64,000 nt of DNA. Source: Stenotrophomonas acidaminiphila (lineage in GTDB: Bacteria > Pseudomonadota > Gammaproteobacteria > Xanthomonadales > Xanthomonadaceae). Of this stretch, positions 25,781 to 34,537 are shown piece by piece (within the stretch, counting starts at the first letter, position 1; each line of letters opens with the position of its first letter). The position numbers and the translations under genes were made by a program. The stretch is taken from the NCBI RefSeq assembly GCF_001431595.1, contig NZ_LDJO01000024.1, forward strand, positions 1-64,000, written 5' to 3'. The notes beneath the pieces were generated by a model. The model ran no database searches and was not told the origin of the DNA. It saw nothing but the letters and a program-made list of their open reading frames with translations.

Positions 25781-26920
25781 TCAGCCGCGATGGGCGCAGA
25801 ACGCGGCGTAGTCGATGTAGCCGGGAAACGCGCGGCCCGGCGCGCACACCGCGCAACCGGGGTCGGCAGGCACGCGGGTCTCGGCAAAACGCATGCCCAG
25901 CGCATCGAAGCGCAGCAGCCGCCCGGCCAGCGGCTGGCCGATCTCCAGCAGCAGCTTGAGCACTTCGGTGGCCTGGATCACGCCGGCCAGCCCCGGCAGC
26001 ACGCCGAGCACCCCGGCCTCGGCGCAGTTGGGCGCGAACTCCGGCGGCGGCGGCTCGGGGAACAGGCAGCGGTAGCATGGCGCCTGGCCACGCCGGCGGC
26101 CGGCATCGAACACGCCGACCTGCCCGTCGAACCGCTCGATCGCGGCGTACACCAGTGGCCGCGCGTGCTTGATGCAGGCGTCGTTGAGCAGGTAGCGCAG
26201 CGGGAAGTTGTCCGAGCCGTCCAGCACCACGTCCACGCCCTCCATCAACGCGTCGACGTTGGCCGATGTCACCCGCTGCGCGACTGCCTCCACCTCGATG
26301 TGCGGATTCAGCGCCAGCAGGCGCGCGCGCGCGGATTCGACCTTGGCGCTGCCGATCGCGGCATCGGCATGGATGATCTGGCGCTGCAGGTTGCTGCGCT
26401 CCACCACGTCGTCGTCGACGATGCGCAGCCGCCCCACCCCGGCCGCGGCCAGGTAGAACGCCGCCGGCGCACCCAGCCCGCCGGCACCGACCACCAGCAC
26501 GCACGAGCGCTGCAGGCGCCGCTGACCGGCCTCGCCCACCTGCGGCAGCAGCAGGTGCCGCGAATAGCGGTCGTAGAAGTCGCGCTCGCCCGCATCCAGC
26601 CCGGGCTGCACCAGCGGCAGTCCCGCCGCCCGCCACGCGACCGTTCCGCCAGCGACCGACGCCAGTTGCGTGTATCCGGCTGCCTGCAGGGCCACGGCCG
26701 CATCCAGCGAGCGTCTGCCGCTCTGGCAGATCAGGATGATTTCCTGTTCCGGCGATGGCAGGACGCTGCCGGGCGCCGCCAGCAGCTCGCCGCCGGCAAC
26801 CCCGCGCGCGCCTTCGGCCATGCCGGCGACGCGCTCGTGCGCCTCGCGCACGTCGATCAACGCCGCACCGGCCTGTTGCCGGGCGCGGGCCTGTTCCGGG
26901 GTCAGTTCGCGAATGCTCAT
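25781..26920 (-). CDS. moeB: Rhodanese-ThiF fusion, molybdopterin-synthase adenylyltransferase type
   Basis: The 379-residue protein fuses an N-terminal rhodanese domain (about residues 1-100) with a ThiF/MoeB E1-like domain. The rhodanese part has LIDVREAHER and the catalytic-loop Cys in ILICQSGRRS. The E1-like part has VLVVGAGGLGAPAAFYLAAAG with flanking RYSRHLLLPQVG. Four zinc cysteines are seen in CYRC and CAVC. MoeB/MoeZ-like proteins adenylate and may sulfurate the C-terminal glycine of sulfur carrier proteins for molybdopterin or thiamine synthesis. The rhodanese-first order is common in xanthomonads. The start at MSIRELT was chosen by domain boundary. Confidence 0.85.
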   Translation of the reverse strand: MSIRELTPEQARARQQAGAALIDVREAHERVAGMAEGARGVAGGELLAAPGSVLPSPEQEIILICQSGRRSLDAAVALQAAGYTQLASVAGGTVAWRAAGLPLVQPGLDAGERDFYDRYSRHLLLPQVGEAGQRRLQRSCVLVVGAGGLGAPAAFYLAAAGVGRLRIVDDDVVERSNLQRQIIHADAAIGSAKVESARARLLALNPHIEVEAVAQRVTSANVDALMEGVDVVLDGSDNFPLRYLLNDACIKHARPLVYAAIERFDGQVGVFDAGRRRGQAPCYRCLFPEPPPPEFAPNCAEAGVLGVLPGLAGVIQATEVLKLLLEIGQPLAGRLLRFDALGMRFAETRVPADPGCAVCAPGRAFPGYIDYAAFCAHRG

Positions 26921-27019
26921 GCCGGGATTATCGGTCATGCGCCCGCCGTGGGCGGTAGCGGCTGCCTTCAACCGCTGGCCACTACCGCAAAGGGCGGCCT
27001 TGCGGCCGCCCCGGGATGT

Positions 27020-28420
27020 TCACTTCCTGCCTTTGACGTGCTTCATCAGGCGCCGTTTGGCCTTGACCTGGCGCTCGGTCAGCACGTTCTTCTTGCCCTC
27101 GTAGGGGTTGGCGCCCTCGCGGAACAGGAAGGTCACCGGCGTGCCCACCAGCTTGAAGCGCTTGCGGAAGAAGTTCTCCAGGTAGCGCTTGTACGAGTCC
27201 GGCAGCTCCTTCAGGCGCGTGCCGTGCACGATGAAGGTCGGCGGATTGGTGCCGCCCGGGTGCACGTAGCGCAGCTTGGAGACATGGCCGCGGATGCTCG
27301 GCGGCGGGTTGCTCTCGTAGGCGATTTCCAGCGCCTTGTTCACTTCGCTGGTGCTGAATTCGTGGGTGGCCGAGGCATGCGCGCGGTGTACCGCGCGGAA
27401 CAGTTCGCGCAGGCCCGAACCGTGCTTGGCGGAGATCCGCACCACCTCGGCCCAGGGCACGAAGCCGAGCTTGAGCGACAGCAGGGTTTCGGCCTGCTCG
27501 CGCTGGTAGTCGGTCAGCCCGTCCCACTTGTTGATCGCGATCACCAGTGCGCGGCCGGCATCGAGCACCGCGCCAAGCACGCTGGCATCCTGGTCGGTGA
27601 CGCCCTCGCTGGCATCGAGCATCAGCACCGCGACCTGGCACTCCTCGATCGAGCGCAGGGTCTTGACCACCGAGAACTTCTCGACCACCTCGTCCACGCG
27701 CGACTTGCGGCGCAGGCCGGCGGTATCGATCAGCCGGTACAACCGCCCGTCGCGCTCGAGGTCCACGGAAATCGAATCGCGGGTGGTGCCGGGCACGTCG
27801 GAAGCGATCATGCGCTCCTCGCCGAGCAGGCGGTTCACCAGCGTGGACTTGCCGACGTTGGGACGGCCGACGAACGCGATGCGGATCCGCGACGGATCGT
27901 TGTCCAGGGTCTCGGTCGTGCCCTCTTCCGGCAGCCGCTCGACGACTTCCGCCAGCAGGTCGTCCAGGCCCTGGCGGTGCGCGGCCGAGACCGTGAGCAT
28001 CTCGCCGAAGCCATAGCGCGCGAATTCCGAACGCACTTCCTGCTCGTCGGTGCCGTCGATCTTGTTGATCAACAGCAGCGTCGGGCGCGACAGCTTGCGC
28101 AGCCAGGCCAGGATCTCGTCGTCCAGCGCCGAGGTACCGTCGCGGGCATCGACCACGAACAGGATCAGGTCCGCCTCGGCGGCGGCGGCACGGGCCTGGC
28201 GCGCGGTGGCGCCGGCAAGGCCCTCCTCCTGCTCGGCGATGCCACCGGTGTCGACGATCAGGAACGGGTTGTCCTCGTCGAGCCGGCACACGCCGTAGTT
28301 GCGGTCGCGGGTGACGCCCGGCTGGTCATGGACCAGGGCGTCGCGCGTACGCGTCAAGGCATTGAAGATGGTCGACTTGCCGACATTCGGCCGTCCAACC
28401 AGGGCGACCAAAGGCAGCAT
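27020..28420 (-). CDS. der: Ribosome biogenesis GTPase Der (EngA)
   Basis: The 466-residue protein has two tandem Era-like GTPase domains, each with GRPNVGKST: one at residues 8-16 and the second near residue 180. NKID and NKWD G4 motifs are present, as is the C-terminal KH-like domain ending [12 protein letters not shown]. It acts in 50S subunit maturation. It is the last gene of the operon and begins 12 bp after bamB ends. Confidence 0.98.
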   Translation of the reverse strand: MLPLVALVGRPNVGKSTIFNALTRTRDALVHDQPGVTRDRNYGVCRLDEDNPFLIVDTGGIAEQEEGLAGATARQARAAAAEADLILFVVDARDGTSALDDEILAWLRKLSRPTLLLINKIDGTDEQEVRSEFARYGFGEMLTVSAAHRQGLDDLLAEVVERLPEEGTTETLDNDPSRIRIAFVGRPNVGKSTLVNRLLGEERMIASDVPGTTRDSISVDLERDGRLYRLIDTAGLRRKSRVDEVVEKFSVVKTLRSIEECQVAVLMLDASEGVTDQDASVLGAVLDAGRALVIAINKWDGLTDYQREQAETLLSLKLGFVPWAEVVRISAKHGSGLRELFRAVHRAHASATHEFSTSEVNKALEIAYESNPPPSIRGHVSKLRYVHPGGTNPPTFIVHGTRLKELPDSYKRYLENFFRKRFKLVGTPVTFLFREGANPYEGKKNVLTERQVKAKRRLMKHVKGRK

Positions 28421-28432
28421 CGCTTGGACTCC

Positions 28433-29629
28433 TTAGTTCGCCAACCGCCAGGCGGTCAGCTTGCCGTCCACGTTCTGCACCAGCAGTACGCCTTCGGCGA
28501 CGATGGGTTGCGCGACCACCGGGTCGCCCCCGCTCTTCTCGCGGGCTGCCAGGGCGCCATCGCCCATCTGCAGCCAGTGCAGGTATCCCTTGTAATCGGC
28601 GACCACGACGTAATCGCCCTGGATCGCCGGGCCGGTCACCGAACGCCGCGCCAGCGCCTGCTGCGACCACATCGCCGCGCCCGAGGCCTTGTCCAGGCCG
28701 TAGACGGTGCCCTTGCCGTCGGTCACCAGCACGTGGCCGGAGGACACGGCCAGGCCGCCACCGCCACCATGGTCGCGCGACCACAGCGGACGGCCGCTCG
28801 GGCCCTCGATCGCCATGGTCTCGTTCTTGAAGCTGGTCACGTACAGGTTGTTGCCTTCCAGCACCGGGGCGCCGTCCACGTCGGCCATGCGCTCCAGCTC
28901 GGTGCGGCCTTCCGGCGTGCCGATGGCCTGCTCCCACAGCGGACGGCCATCCTGCATCGCCAGCGCCGCCAGGGTGCCATCGTCGTTGCCGATGAACAGT
29001 ACGCCCGGCCCCGCGACCACCGGCGCATTGCCGCGCACGGTCAGCGAAGGCAGCTCCTGCGAATTGAACCAGCGCCGCTCGCCGCTGCCGGCGTCCAGCG
29101 CGGTGGTGCGGCCGTCGTTGCTGCGCACGAACACCAGGCCCTGCGCAACCGCCGGGGCGGCGATGATCTCGCCGGGCACGCGCGCGCGCCACTTCTCGCT
29201 GCCGTTGGCCGCATCCAGCGCGATCACCTGCCCGTCCAGGGTGCCGATGACGACCAGCCCCTCGCCCACGCCCGGACCACCGGACAGGCGCAGCCTGGCC
29301 TTCTTCTTTTCCTTGGCGGGCATGTATTCCCACACCTGCTTGCCGGTCTGCAGGTCCAGCGCATGCACGCCGCCTTCGACCGCCGCGGCGTAGACCCGGC
29401 CATCGGCCACGGCCGGCGCCTGGCGCACGCCGATCCGGCCTTCGCCCTTGCCGACGTTGGCCGACCAGATGCGGTTGACCTTGAGGGTGGGCTCGAATTT
29501 GACCAGTTCGGCCGGCTCCAGCGCTTTCTTGGCTTCGGCATCCTTGCCCGCGAACCAGCCCTTCACCGTCGAGCAACCGCTCAGCGCCACCGCGACCAGC
29601 GCGATGCCCGCCACATGCTTGAGTTTCAT
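28433..29629 (-). CDS. bamB: Outer membrane assembly lipoprotein BamB
   Basis: The 398-residue protein has a lipoprotein signal peptide (MKLKHVAGIALVAVALSGCS, lipobox LSGC at residue 19) and PQQ-type beta-propeller repeats, for example RVYAAAVEGGVHALDLQTGK and GQVIALDAANGSEKW. BamB is a scaffold of the BAM complex that inserts beta-barrel proteins into the outer membrane. Its start overlaps the stop of the upstream TPR gene (TGATG), giving translational coupling. Confidence 0.96.
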   Translation of the reverse strand: MKLKHVAGIALVAVALSGCSTVKGWFAGKDAEAKKALEPAELVKFEPTLKVNRIWSANVGKGEGRIGVRQAPAVADGRVYAAAVEGGVHALDLQTGKQVWEYMPAKEKKKARLRLSGGPGVGEGLVVIGTLDGQVIALDAANGSEKWRARVPGEIIAAPAVAQGLVFVRSNDGRTTALDAGSGERRWFNSQELPSLTVRGNAPVVAGPGVLFIGNDDGTLAALAMQDGRPLWEQAIGTPEGRTELERMADVDGAPVLEGNNLYVTSFKNETMAIEGPSGRPLWSRDHGGGGGLAVSSGHVLVTDGKGTVYGLDKASGAAMWSQQALARRSVTGPAIQGDYVVVADYKGYLHWLQMGDGALAAREKSGGDPVVAQPIVAEGVLLVQNVDGKLTAWRLAN

Positions 29630-30270
29630 CAGTTCTTCTCCGCCGCAGGATCGGCGACGGTACCGCCGGCGTCCATCAGCTTGATTTCGAGCAGGCGACG
29701 CTGCGGCGCGGCGACGTCGAGCTTGGCCAGCGACTGCGCGTACAGCTCGCGGGCCTGCTCGCGCTTGCCCTGTGCGACCAGTGCGTCACCGCGGATCTCC
29801 AGGCCGGCACTGTCGTCGGCGTTGCCGAGCATCGCCTGCGCTTCGGCCGGCTTGCCGGTTTCGATCAGCAGGCGCGCGATGCGCTGGTCGATCAGCATCT
29901 TGAACTCGCCCTCGACCTTCAACCCGCGCAGGGTCTTGATCGCGTCGTCGTTCTTGCCGGCCTCGACCTGCGCCTTGGCCAGTTCCAGCGCCGCCAGGTC
30001 GGCATAGATGCCGGCCTTGCTGCCTTCCAGCGCCGCCACTTCCTTGGCCGCCTCGTCCAGGTTCTTGGACTGCAGGCTGCGGGAAACGGCATCGTAGCGG
30101 CTGTTGGCCTGGGCCAGCTTGCCTACCTGATCGTTCTGCCACCACTTCCAGCCCATGATCAAGGCCAGCGCAAGCACTACCCCGCCAATGATTCCAGCGC
30201 CGTTCTGGCGCAGCCAGGTGCGGACACGTTCGCCTTGTTCATGCTCGTCGAGCAGGTCGTCAATCGCCAT
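29629..30270 (-). CDS. YfgM-like TPR membrane protein
   Basis: This 213-residue protein has a short cytoplasmic tail (MAIDDLLDEHEQGERVRTWL), one transmembrane helix (GIIGGVVLALALIMGWKWW, about residues 25-43) and a periplasmic tetratricopeptide region. It matches the YfgM family, which is linked to the Sec translocon and periplasmic chaperones. Position between rodZ and bamB equals the enterobacterial yfgM order. The short start at 30270 fits the family. Confidence 0.9.
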   Translation of the reverse strand: MAIDDLLDEHEQGERVRTWLRQNGAGIIGGVVLALALIMGWKWWQNDQVGKLAQANSRYDAVSRSLQSKNLDEAAKEVAALEGSKAGIYADLAALELAKAQVEAGKNDDAIKTLRGLKVEGEFKMLIDQRIARLLIETGKPAEAQAMLGNADDSAGLEIRGDALVAQGKREQARELYAQSLAKLDVAAPQRRLLEIKLMDAGGTVADPAAEKN

Positions 30271-30328
30271 GCGTAACTCTCGCTCCAATCCTGCCGGGGG
30301 AGCCTTGGTGTTTTGATCTGCGCTTGTT

Positions 30329-31168
30329 TCAGTGCGAAACCGGCGCCACGGAGCCGTCAGAGGATACCGTAAAGCGGGCCACATTATTACCGCTTGTATA
30401 CGGCGCCAGGTCGACGCTGCCAGCGCCCTGCCGGAAGTCGACTTCCGAGGCGTTGCCTACCTTCATCCGGCCGACCTGGCCGGGGGTGTAACTGCGCTTC
30501 TCGCCAGCGCGGATCAGCGCTTTCTCGACGATGGAGCCGTCCGGTGCGGAGACCTCAACCCAGCTGTCGCCGCGGAACTCCAGGCTCATGCCCGGCGAGG
30601 CCGCCACCAGCTGCGGCTCGGCCGCCTGTCGCGCCAGCGGCGCCATCGATGCGATATAGGGCGCGCGCTCGGATGCCGGGCGCACCGCCGCGTCGTCGGC
30701 ACCGGCGCCACCGGCAGCCGCAGCGACCGAGGCCGCATCCGGCACCACGTCCAGCGATGCGGTACTGGGCGCGGCCTCGCCGAACTTGCTCTGGAAGGCA
30801 TACCAGACCGGTACCGCGAGCACCGCGGTGATCACCACGTATACCGCCCGGCGGCCAAGGCTTTCGGCCACGCGGCGGACGCGCGGGGTATGCGTATGAC
30901 TGACCAGCCTGGGCGGCTCGACCGGCGCGATCCGCGCCTGCTGCAGCAGCCCGTCCAGGTTGACGCCCAGCAGGCGCGCGTAGCTGCGCAGCTGGCCACG
31001 CACGAACACCGGCGCCCCCAGCCGCTCCCAACGCTCTTCCTCCAGCGCGGCAACCACCTGCAGCGGCATGTGCAGCCGCCCTGCCACCTCTTCCAGCGAC
31101 AGGCCGGCCGCTTGACGCGCCTGGCGAAGCTGCTCCCCGCAGCCCACCGCCCCCTCAAAAGCGTTCAT
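30329..31168 (-). CDS. rodZ: RodZ-like helix-turn-helix membrane protein
   Basis: The 279-residue protein contains an N-terminal HTH_25 domain (GEQLRQARQAAGLSLEEVAG, about residues 10-70), a transmembrane segment (RAVYVVITAVLAVPVWYAF, about residues 107-125), an Ala-rich linker and a C-terminal DUF4115-like domain (SLEFRGDSWVEVSAPDGSI). RodZ links the MreB cytoskeleton to the wall synthesis complex. An upstream GTG would add six residues; the ATG at 31168 is preferred. It lies 25 bp after pilF, as in many gammaproteobacteria. Confidence 0.9.
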   Translation of the reverse strand: MNAFEGAVGCGEQLRQARQAAGLSLEEVAGRLHMPLQVVAALEEERWERLGAPVFVRGQLRSYARLLGVNLDGLLQQARIAPVEPPRLVSHTHTPRVRRVAESLGRRAVYVVITAVLAVPVWYAFQSKFGEAAPSTASLDVVPDAASVAAAAGGAGADDAAVRPASERAPYIASMAPLARQAAEPQLVAASPGMSLEFRGDSWVEVSAPDGSIVEKALIRAGEKRSYTPGQVGRMKVGNASEVDFRQGAGSVDLAPYTSGNNVARFTVSSDGSVAPVSH

Positions 31169-31192
31169 ACCCGGATCATTGCTCACAATGCA

Positions 31193-31984
31193 TCAGCCCT
31201 GGGAATTCGGGGTTGCGCCGGCAGGAAATTCCTCACGCAACCGCTGCTGGTATCGGCTGACGGCACTGCTGTCGCCCAGCCGTTCTTCAATCTGAATGGC
31301 AAGTTGTAACACGGAAACCGTTGCTGGCGCAGCCGCCAGCCGCCGCTGGTAGAACGCCCGCGCCTCGAAATACCGCCCCAGCCGGAACTCGTTGCGCGCC
31401 ATCGCCTCCAGCGCGTAGGCATTGTCCGGGTCAAGCTCGAGCGCCTGCCGCAGGTCCTGCCCGGCGCGCTCGCCCTGCCCCGCTTCCAGCGCGCAGCCGC
31501 CGGCATTTGCCAGCGCATCGGCACGCTGCAGGTAGCCCGGATCGGCCACGGCGCGATCGAACCAGACCAGCGCTTCGGCCGGATGCCCGTTGGCGCACAG
31601 CCAGGCACCATAGTTGTTGAGCACGTCGCCCTGGGCCGGCGCAAGCTCGGCGGCGCGCCGGTACAGCTTGCCGGCTGCCTCCACGTGGCCACGCCGCCCC
31701 TCGATGACCGCCTGCAGGGTGTAGGCCGCCGGATCGTCCGGCGCCAGTTTCTGCGCCGAGCGGGCGTGCTTGAAGGCACCATCCAGATCGTCGCGGCCCA
31801 GCCGGTCACCGACCAAGCGCAGCAGTTCCTGGTAACGCAGGCGCGCACGCACCTGGCGGTCGTCATGCACCTCGACCGGCTGCGCCATTTCCTGGCCCCA
31901 GCGGACCTTGGTCGCCTTGGTGCCATGCCCGCAGCCGGCAAGCAGCAGCAGGAGCAGCACCGACGCGAGCAGGCGCTCAACCAA
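31193..31984 (-). CDS. pilF: Type IV pilus biogenesis lipoprotein PilW/PilF
   Basis: The 263-residue protein begins with a lipoprotein signal ([17 protein letters not shown]) and contains six or so TPR repeats, including [20 protein letters not shown]. PilF/PilW is an outer-membrane pilotin that assembles the PilQ secretin. The start appears to be TTG, overlapping the rlmN stop by eight bases; no in-frame ATG offers a full signal peptide. Co-location with rlmN and rodZ is conserved. Confidence 0.9.
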   Translation of the reverse strand: MVERLLASVLLLLLLAGCGHGTKATKVRWGQEMAQPVEVHDDRQVRARLRYQELLRLVGDRLGRDDLDGAFKHARSAQKLAPDDPAAYTLQAVIEGRRGHVEAAGKLYRRAAELAPAQGDVLNNYGAWLCANGHPAEALVWFDRAVADPGYLQRADALANAGGCALEAGQGERAGQDLRQALELDPDNAYALEAMARNEFRLGRYFEARAFYQRRLAAAPATVSVLQLAIQIEERLGDSSAVSRYQQRLREEFPAGATPNSQG

Positions 31985-33194
31985 GCGCGTCCCGCTGCGC
32001 CGGGAGCGCGTCCTGGGCCTGCAGCAGGCGGTTGAACTCGGCCTGGCGGCGGGTGCGGTCCATCACCTGCCCCTTGAGCTGGCCGCAGGCGGCATCGATG
32101 TCGTCGCCGCGGGTCCGCCGCACCATGGTCAGCACCTGCGCATCGAGCAGGATCTTCTGGAAGGCGCGGATCTGCTCTTCGTCGGAACGCTCGTAGCGGG
32201 TACCGGGGAACGGGTTGAACGGGATCAGGTTGACCTTGCCCGAGTCCCGGGCCTGCACGGCGTTGTCGAACTGGCGCATCAGCCGCGCCAGCTGGCGGGC
32301 ATGCTCGGGCTGGTCATTGATGCCCTTCATCAGGGTGTATTCGAAGGTCACCGAATCGCGCCGCTTGTTGCCGCGCAGGTAGCGCGCGCAGGACGCCATC
32401 AGTTCGGCGATCGGATATTTCTTGTTGAGCGGCACCAGGGTCTCGCGCAGCTCGTCATTGGGCGCATGCAGCGACACCGCCAGCGACACGTCGCTCTCGA
32501 CCGAGAGGCGGTCGATCTGCGGCACCAGCCCGGAAGTGGACAAGGTCACGCGCTTGTTGGCCAGGCCGTAGCCCAGGTCGTCGCGCATGATGCTCATGGC
32601 GCGCACGACATTGTCGAAATTCATCAGCGGCTCGCCCATGCCCATCATCACCACGTTGGTGAGGCGGCGCATCTGGTGCGGCACGTTGCCCAGGTGGCGG
32701 GCCGCGACCCACACCTGGCCGATGATCTCGGCGGTGGTCAGGTTGCGGTTGAAGCCCTGGGTGGCTGTCGAGCAGAACGTGCAGTTGAGGCCGCAGCCGA
32801 CCTGCGAGGACACGCACAGCGTGCCGCGGGTCTTGTCCGGGATGTACACGGTCTCGATGGCATTCCTGCCATCCACGCCCATCGCCAGCAGCCACTTGTG
32901 GGTGCCGTCTGCGGAAGGCTTGTCGAACACGACATTGGGGACGACGACCTCGGCATGCTGCTGCAGCTTGGCGCGCAGCGACTTGCCGAGGTCGGTCATC
33001 TGGTCGAAATCGGTGACGTAGCGATGATGGATCCACTTCATCACCTGGTGGGCACGGAACTTCTGCTCGCCGAGGGTCTCGACGAAGAACTTCTCCAGGC
33101 CCGCGCGATCGAGGTCGAGCAGGTTCTGCTTGCCAGCCGCCGGCGTGGTTTTCGGCAGCGGCTGGATGGCGGGGGACTGTACGACCTCGTTCAC
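31977..33194 (-). CDS. rlmN: 23S rRNA (A2503-C2)/tRNA methyltransferase RlmN
   Basis: The 405-residue radical SAM enzyme methylates C2 of A2503 in 23S rRNA and A37 in some tRNAs. The [4Fe-4S] cysteine motif is in [31 protein letters not shown] lies in the SAM-binding part, and the catalytic Cys region near the C-terminus is present. It is longer than the typical 370-384 residues because of an N-terminal tail of about 20 residues. It lies 23 bp after ndk. Confidence 0.97.
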   Translation of the reverse strand: MNEVVQSPAIQPLPKTTPAAGKQNLLDLDRAGLEKFFVETLGEQKFRAHQVMKWIHHRYVTDFDQMTDLGKSLRAKLQQHAEVVVPNVVFDKPSADGTHKWLLAMGVDGRNAIETVYIPDKTRGTLCVSSQVGCGLNCTFCSTATQGFNRNLTTAEIIGQVWVAARHLGNVPHQMRRLTNVVMMGMGEPLMNFDNVVRAMSIMRDDLGYGLANKRVTLSTSGLVPQIDRLSVESDVSLAVSLHAPNDELRETLVPLNKKYPIAELMASCARYLRGNKRRDSVTFEYTLMKGINDQPEHARQLARLMRQFDNAVQARDSGKVNLIPFNPFPGTRYERSDEEQIRAFQKILLDAQVLTMVRRTRGDDIDAACGQLKGQVMDRTRRQAEFNRLLQAQDALPAQRDALG

Positions 33195-33217
33195 GGATTC
33201 AACCTTTTACCTGCCGC

Positions 33218-33643
33218 TCAGCGCGAAACCACGTCGGTGGCGGCGAAGAAGTAGGCGATCTCGATCGCGGCGTTCTCGACCGAGTCCGAGCCGTGGGCGG
33301 CGTTGGCGTCGATGGATTCGGCGAAGTCGGCGCGGATGGTACCCGGCGCGGCTTCCTTCGGATTGGTGGCGCCCAGCAGTTCGCGGTGGGCCAGCACGGC
33401 GTTCTCGCCTTCCAGGGCCTGGATCATCACCGGGCCGGAGATCATGAACTCGACCAGCGCGTTGAAGAACGGACGCTCGCGGTGCACGGCGTAGAAGCCC
33501 TCGGCCTCGCGGCGCGACAGCTGCTTGTACTTGGCGGCCACGATCTTCAGGCCGGCCTTTTCGAAGCGGGCGTAGATCTCGCCGATCACGTTCTTGGCGA
33601 CGGCATCGGGCTTGATGATGGAAAGGGTGCGCTCCAGCGCCAT
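33218..33643 (-). CDS. ndk: Nucleoside diphosphate kinase
   Basis: The 141-residue enzyme transfers phosphate from NTPs to NDPs. It opens [21 protein letters not shown], has the active His in RAD-type context [12 protein letters not shown] (NxxHGSDS), and ends in the family's normal length. GGAG lies before the ATG. A promoter-proximal terminator-like hairpin precedes the gene. Confidence 0.97.
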   Translation of the reverse strand: MALERTLSIIKPDAVAKNVIGEIYARFEKAGLKIVAAKYKQLSRREAEGFYAVHRERPFFNALVEFMISGPVMIQALEGENAVLAHRELLGATNPKEAAPGTIRADFAESIDANAAHGSDSVENAAIEIAYFFAATDVVSR

Positions 33644-33686
33644 GGGAATTCTCCGGATTTGGGGCCGGTCGGCCCGAGGGTACATG

Positions 33687-33740
33687 AAAAAAACCCGCGT
33701 GCGGACGCGGGCTTAGCCTGAATTGCGGTTGCCAATTCTA
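33687..33740 (-). promoter_or_regulatory. ndk leader with candidate promoter and internal terminator (attenuator-like)
   Basis: On the reverse strand TAGAAT (33740-33735) is a good -10 box. About 25 bases later CCCGCGT, GCGG-loop and ACGCGGG (33711-33694) form a 7-bp stem followed by seven Ts (33693-33687). No gene reads into this terminator from the right on this strand, so it either attenuates ndk transcription or ends a very short RNA. Confidence 0.5.
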
Positions 33741-33823
33741 ACGGGTGGCCCGGGGCTTTGCACAGCGCCAGATGAACGATGCTGCATAGCAGCATGACCC
33801 GGGCACCCGCCGGGCGTAGCATC

Positions 33824-33837
33824 CAAACAATCGTTTG
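33824..33837. promoter_or_regulatory. PsrA-type operator
   Basis: CAAAC, four bases and GTTTG form a perfect inverted repeat 15 bp before the TetR start codon. This equals the published PsrA-binding consensus (G/C)AAAC(N2-4)GTTT(G/C), so autoregulation is likely. Confidence 0.7.
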
Positions 33838-33852
33838 ATTGATTCCATCGCC

Positions 33853-34506
33853 ATGGGCAAACCCGCCAGCTTCTCCACCAAGGACCGCATCCTCGGCGCC
33901 GCCGAGGAGCTGTTCGCGCAGTACGGCTTCTCCGGCACCTCGCTGCGCCAGGTGACCAGCCACGCCGACGTCAACATCGCCGCGGTCAACTACCACTTCG
34001 GCTCCAAGGAAAACCTGGTCAACGAGGTGTTCCGCCGGCGCATGGACGAGATGACCGCCGCCCGCCTGGCGCAGCTGGAGCAGGCCCGCTCGGCCCGCCC
34101 GGGTGACCTGCGCGCGGTGCTGGCCGCCTTCGTCGAGCCGGCGCTGGCGATGGCCCAGGACCGGCAGAGCGGCGGCGCCTTCGTGCGGGTGATCGCCCGC
34201 GCCTATGCCGAGAAGAACGACAACCTGCGCAAGTTCCTGTCCGACCACTACGGCCACGTCCTGCGCGACTTCGGCAAGGCCATCGGCGCCTGCGTGCCTG
34301 GCCTGAGCAAGGAAGAGCTGTACTGGCGGCTCGACTTCCTGGCCGGCGCGCTGACCTACGCGATGGCCGACTTCGGCCTGATCAAGCGCCCGCACGGCAT
34401 CAGCGAAGCCGCGCATCGCAGCAAGGCCGCCAACGAACTGATCCATTTCGCCGAGGCCGGGTTCCGCGCCAGCGCGCATGGCGCCACCCCGCCCGCCTCC
34501 CCCTGA
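33853..34506 (+). CDS. TetR/AcrR-family regulator, PsrA-like
   Basis: This 217-residue regulator has the TetR DNA-binding domain: KDRILGAAEELFAQYGFSGTSLRQVTSHADV, given here only in outline, and NYHFGSKENLVNEV at about residues 45-58. PsrA relatives sense long-chain fatty acyl groups and repress beta-oxidation genes. That role fits here because a PsrA box precedes the gene and the FadN/FadA operon starts 31 bp after it on the same strand. The assignment to PsrA is an inference from operator and neighbours. Confidence 0.88.
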   Translation: MGKPASFSTKDRILGAAEELFAQYGFSGTSLRQVTSHADVNIAAVNYHFGSKENLVNEVFRRRMDEMTAARLAQLEQARSARPGDLRAVLAAFVEPALAMAQDRQSGGAFVRVIARAYAEKNDNLRKFLSDHYGHVLRDFGKAIGACVPGLSKEELYWRLDFLAGALTYAMADFGLIKRPHGISEAAHRSKAANELIHFAEAGFRASAHGATPPASP

Positions 34507-34537
34507 TTCCACCCGGTACCAACAAAGGCCCTACACC

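Noticed and set aside
31183-31980. A second reverse-strand frame overlapping pilF
   Set aside because: It is out of frame with pilF, has Arg/Trp/Cys-rich shadow composition and no TPR pattern, whereas pilF has a clear lipobox and TPRs.
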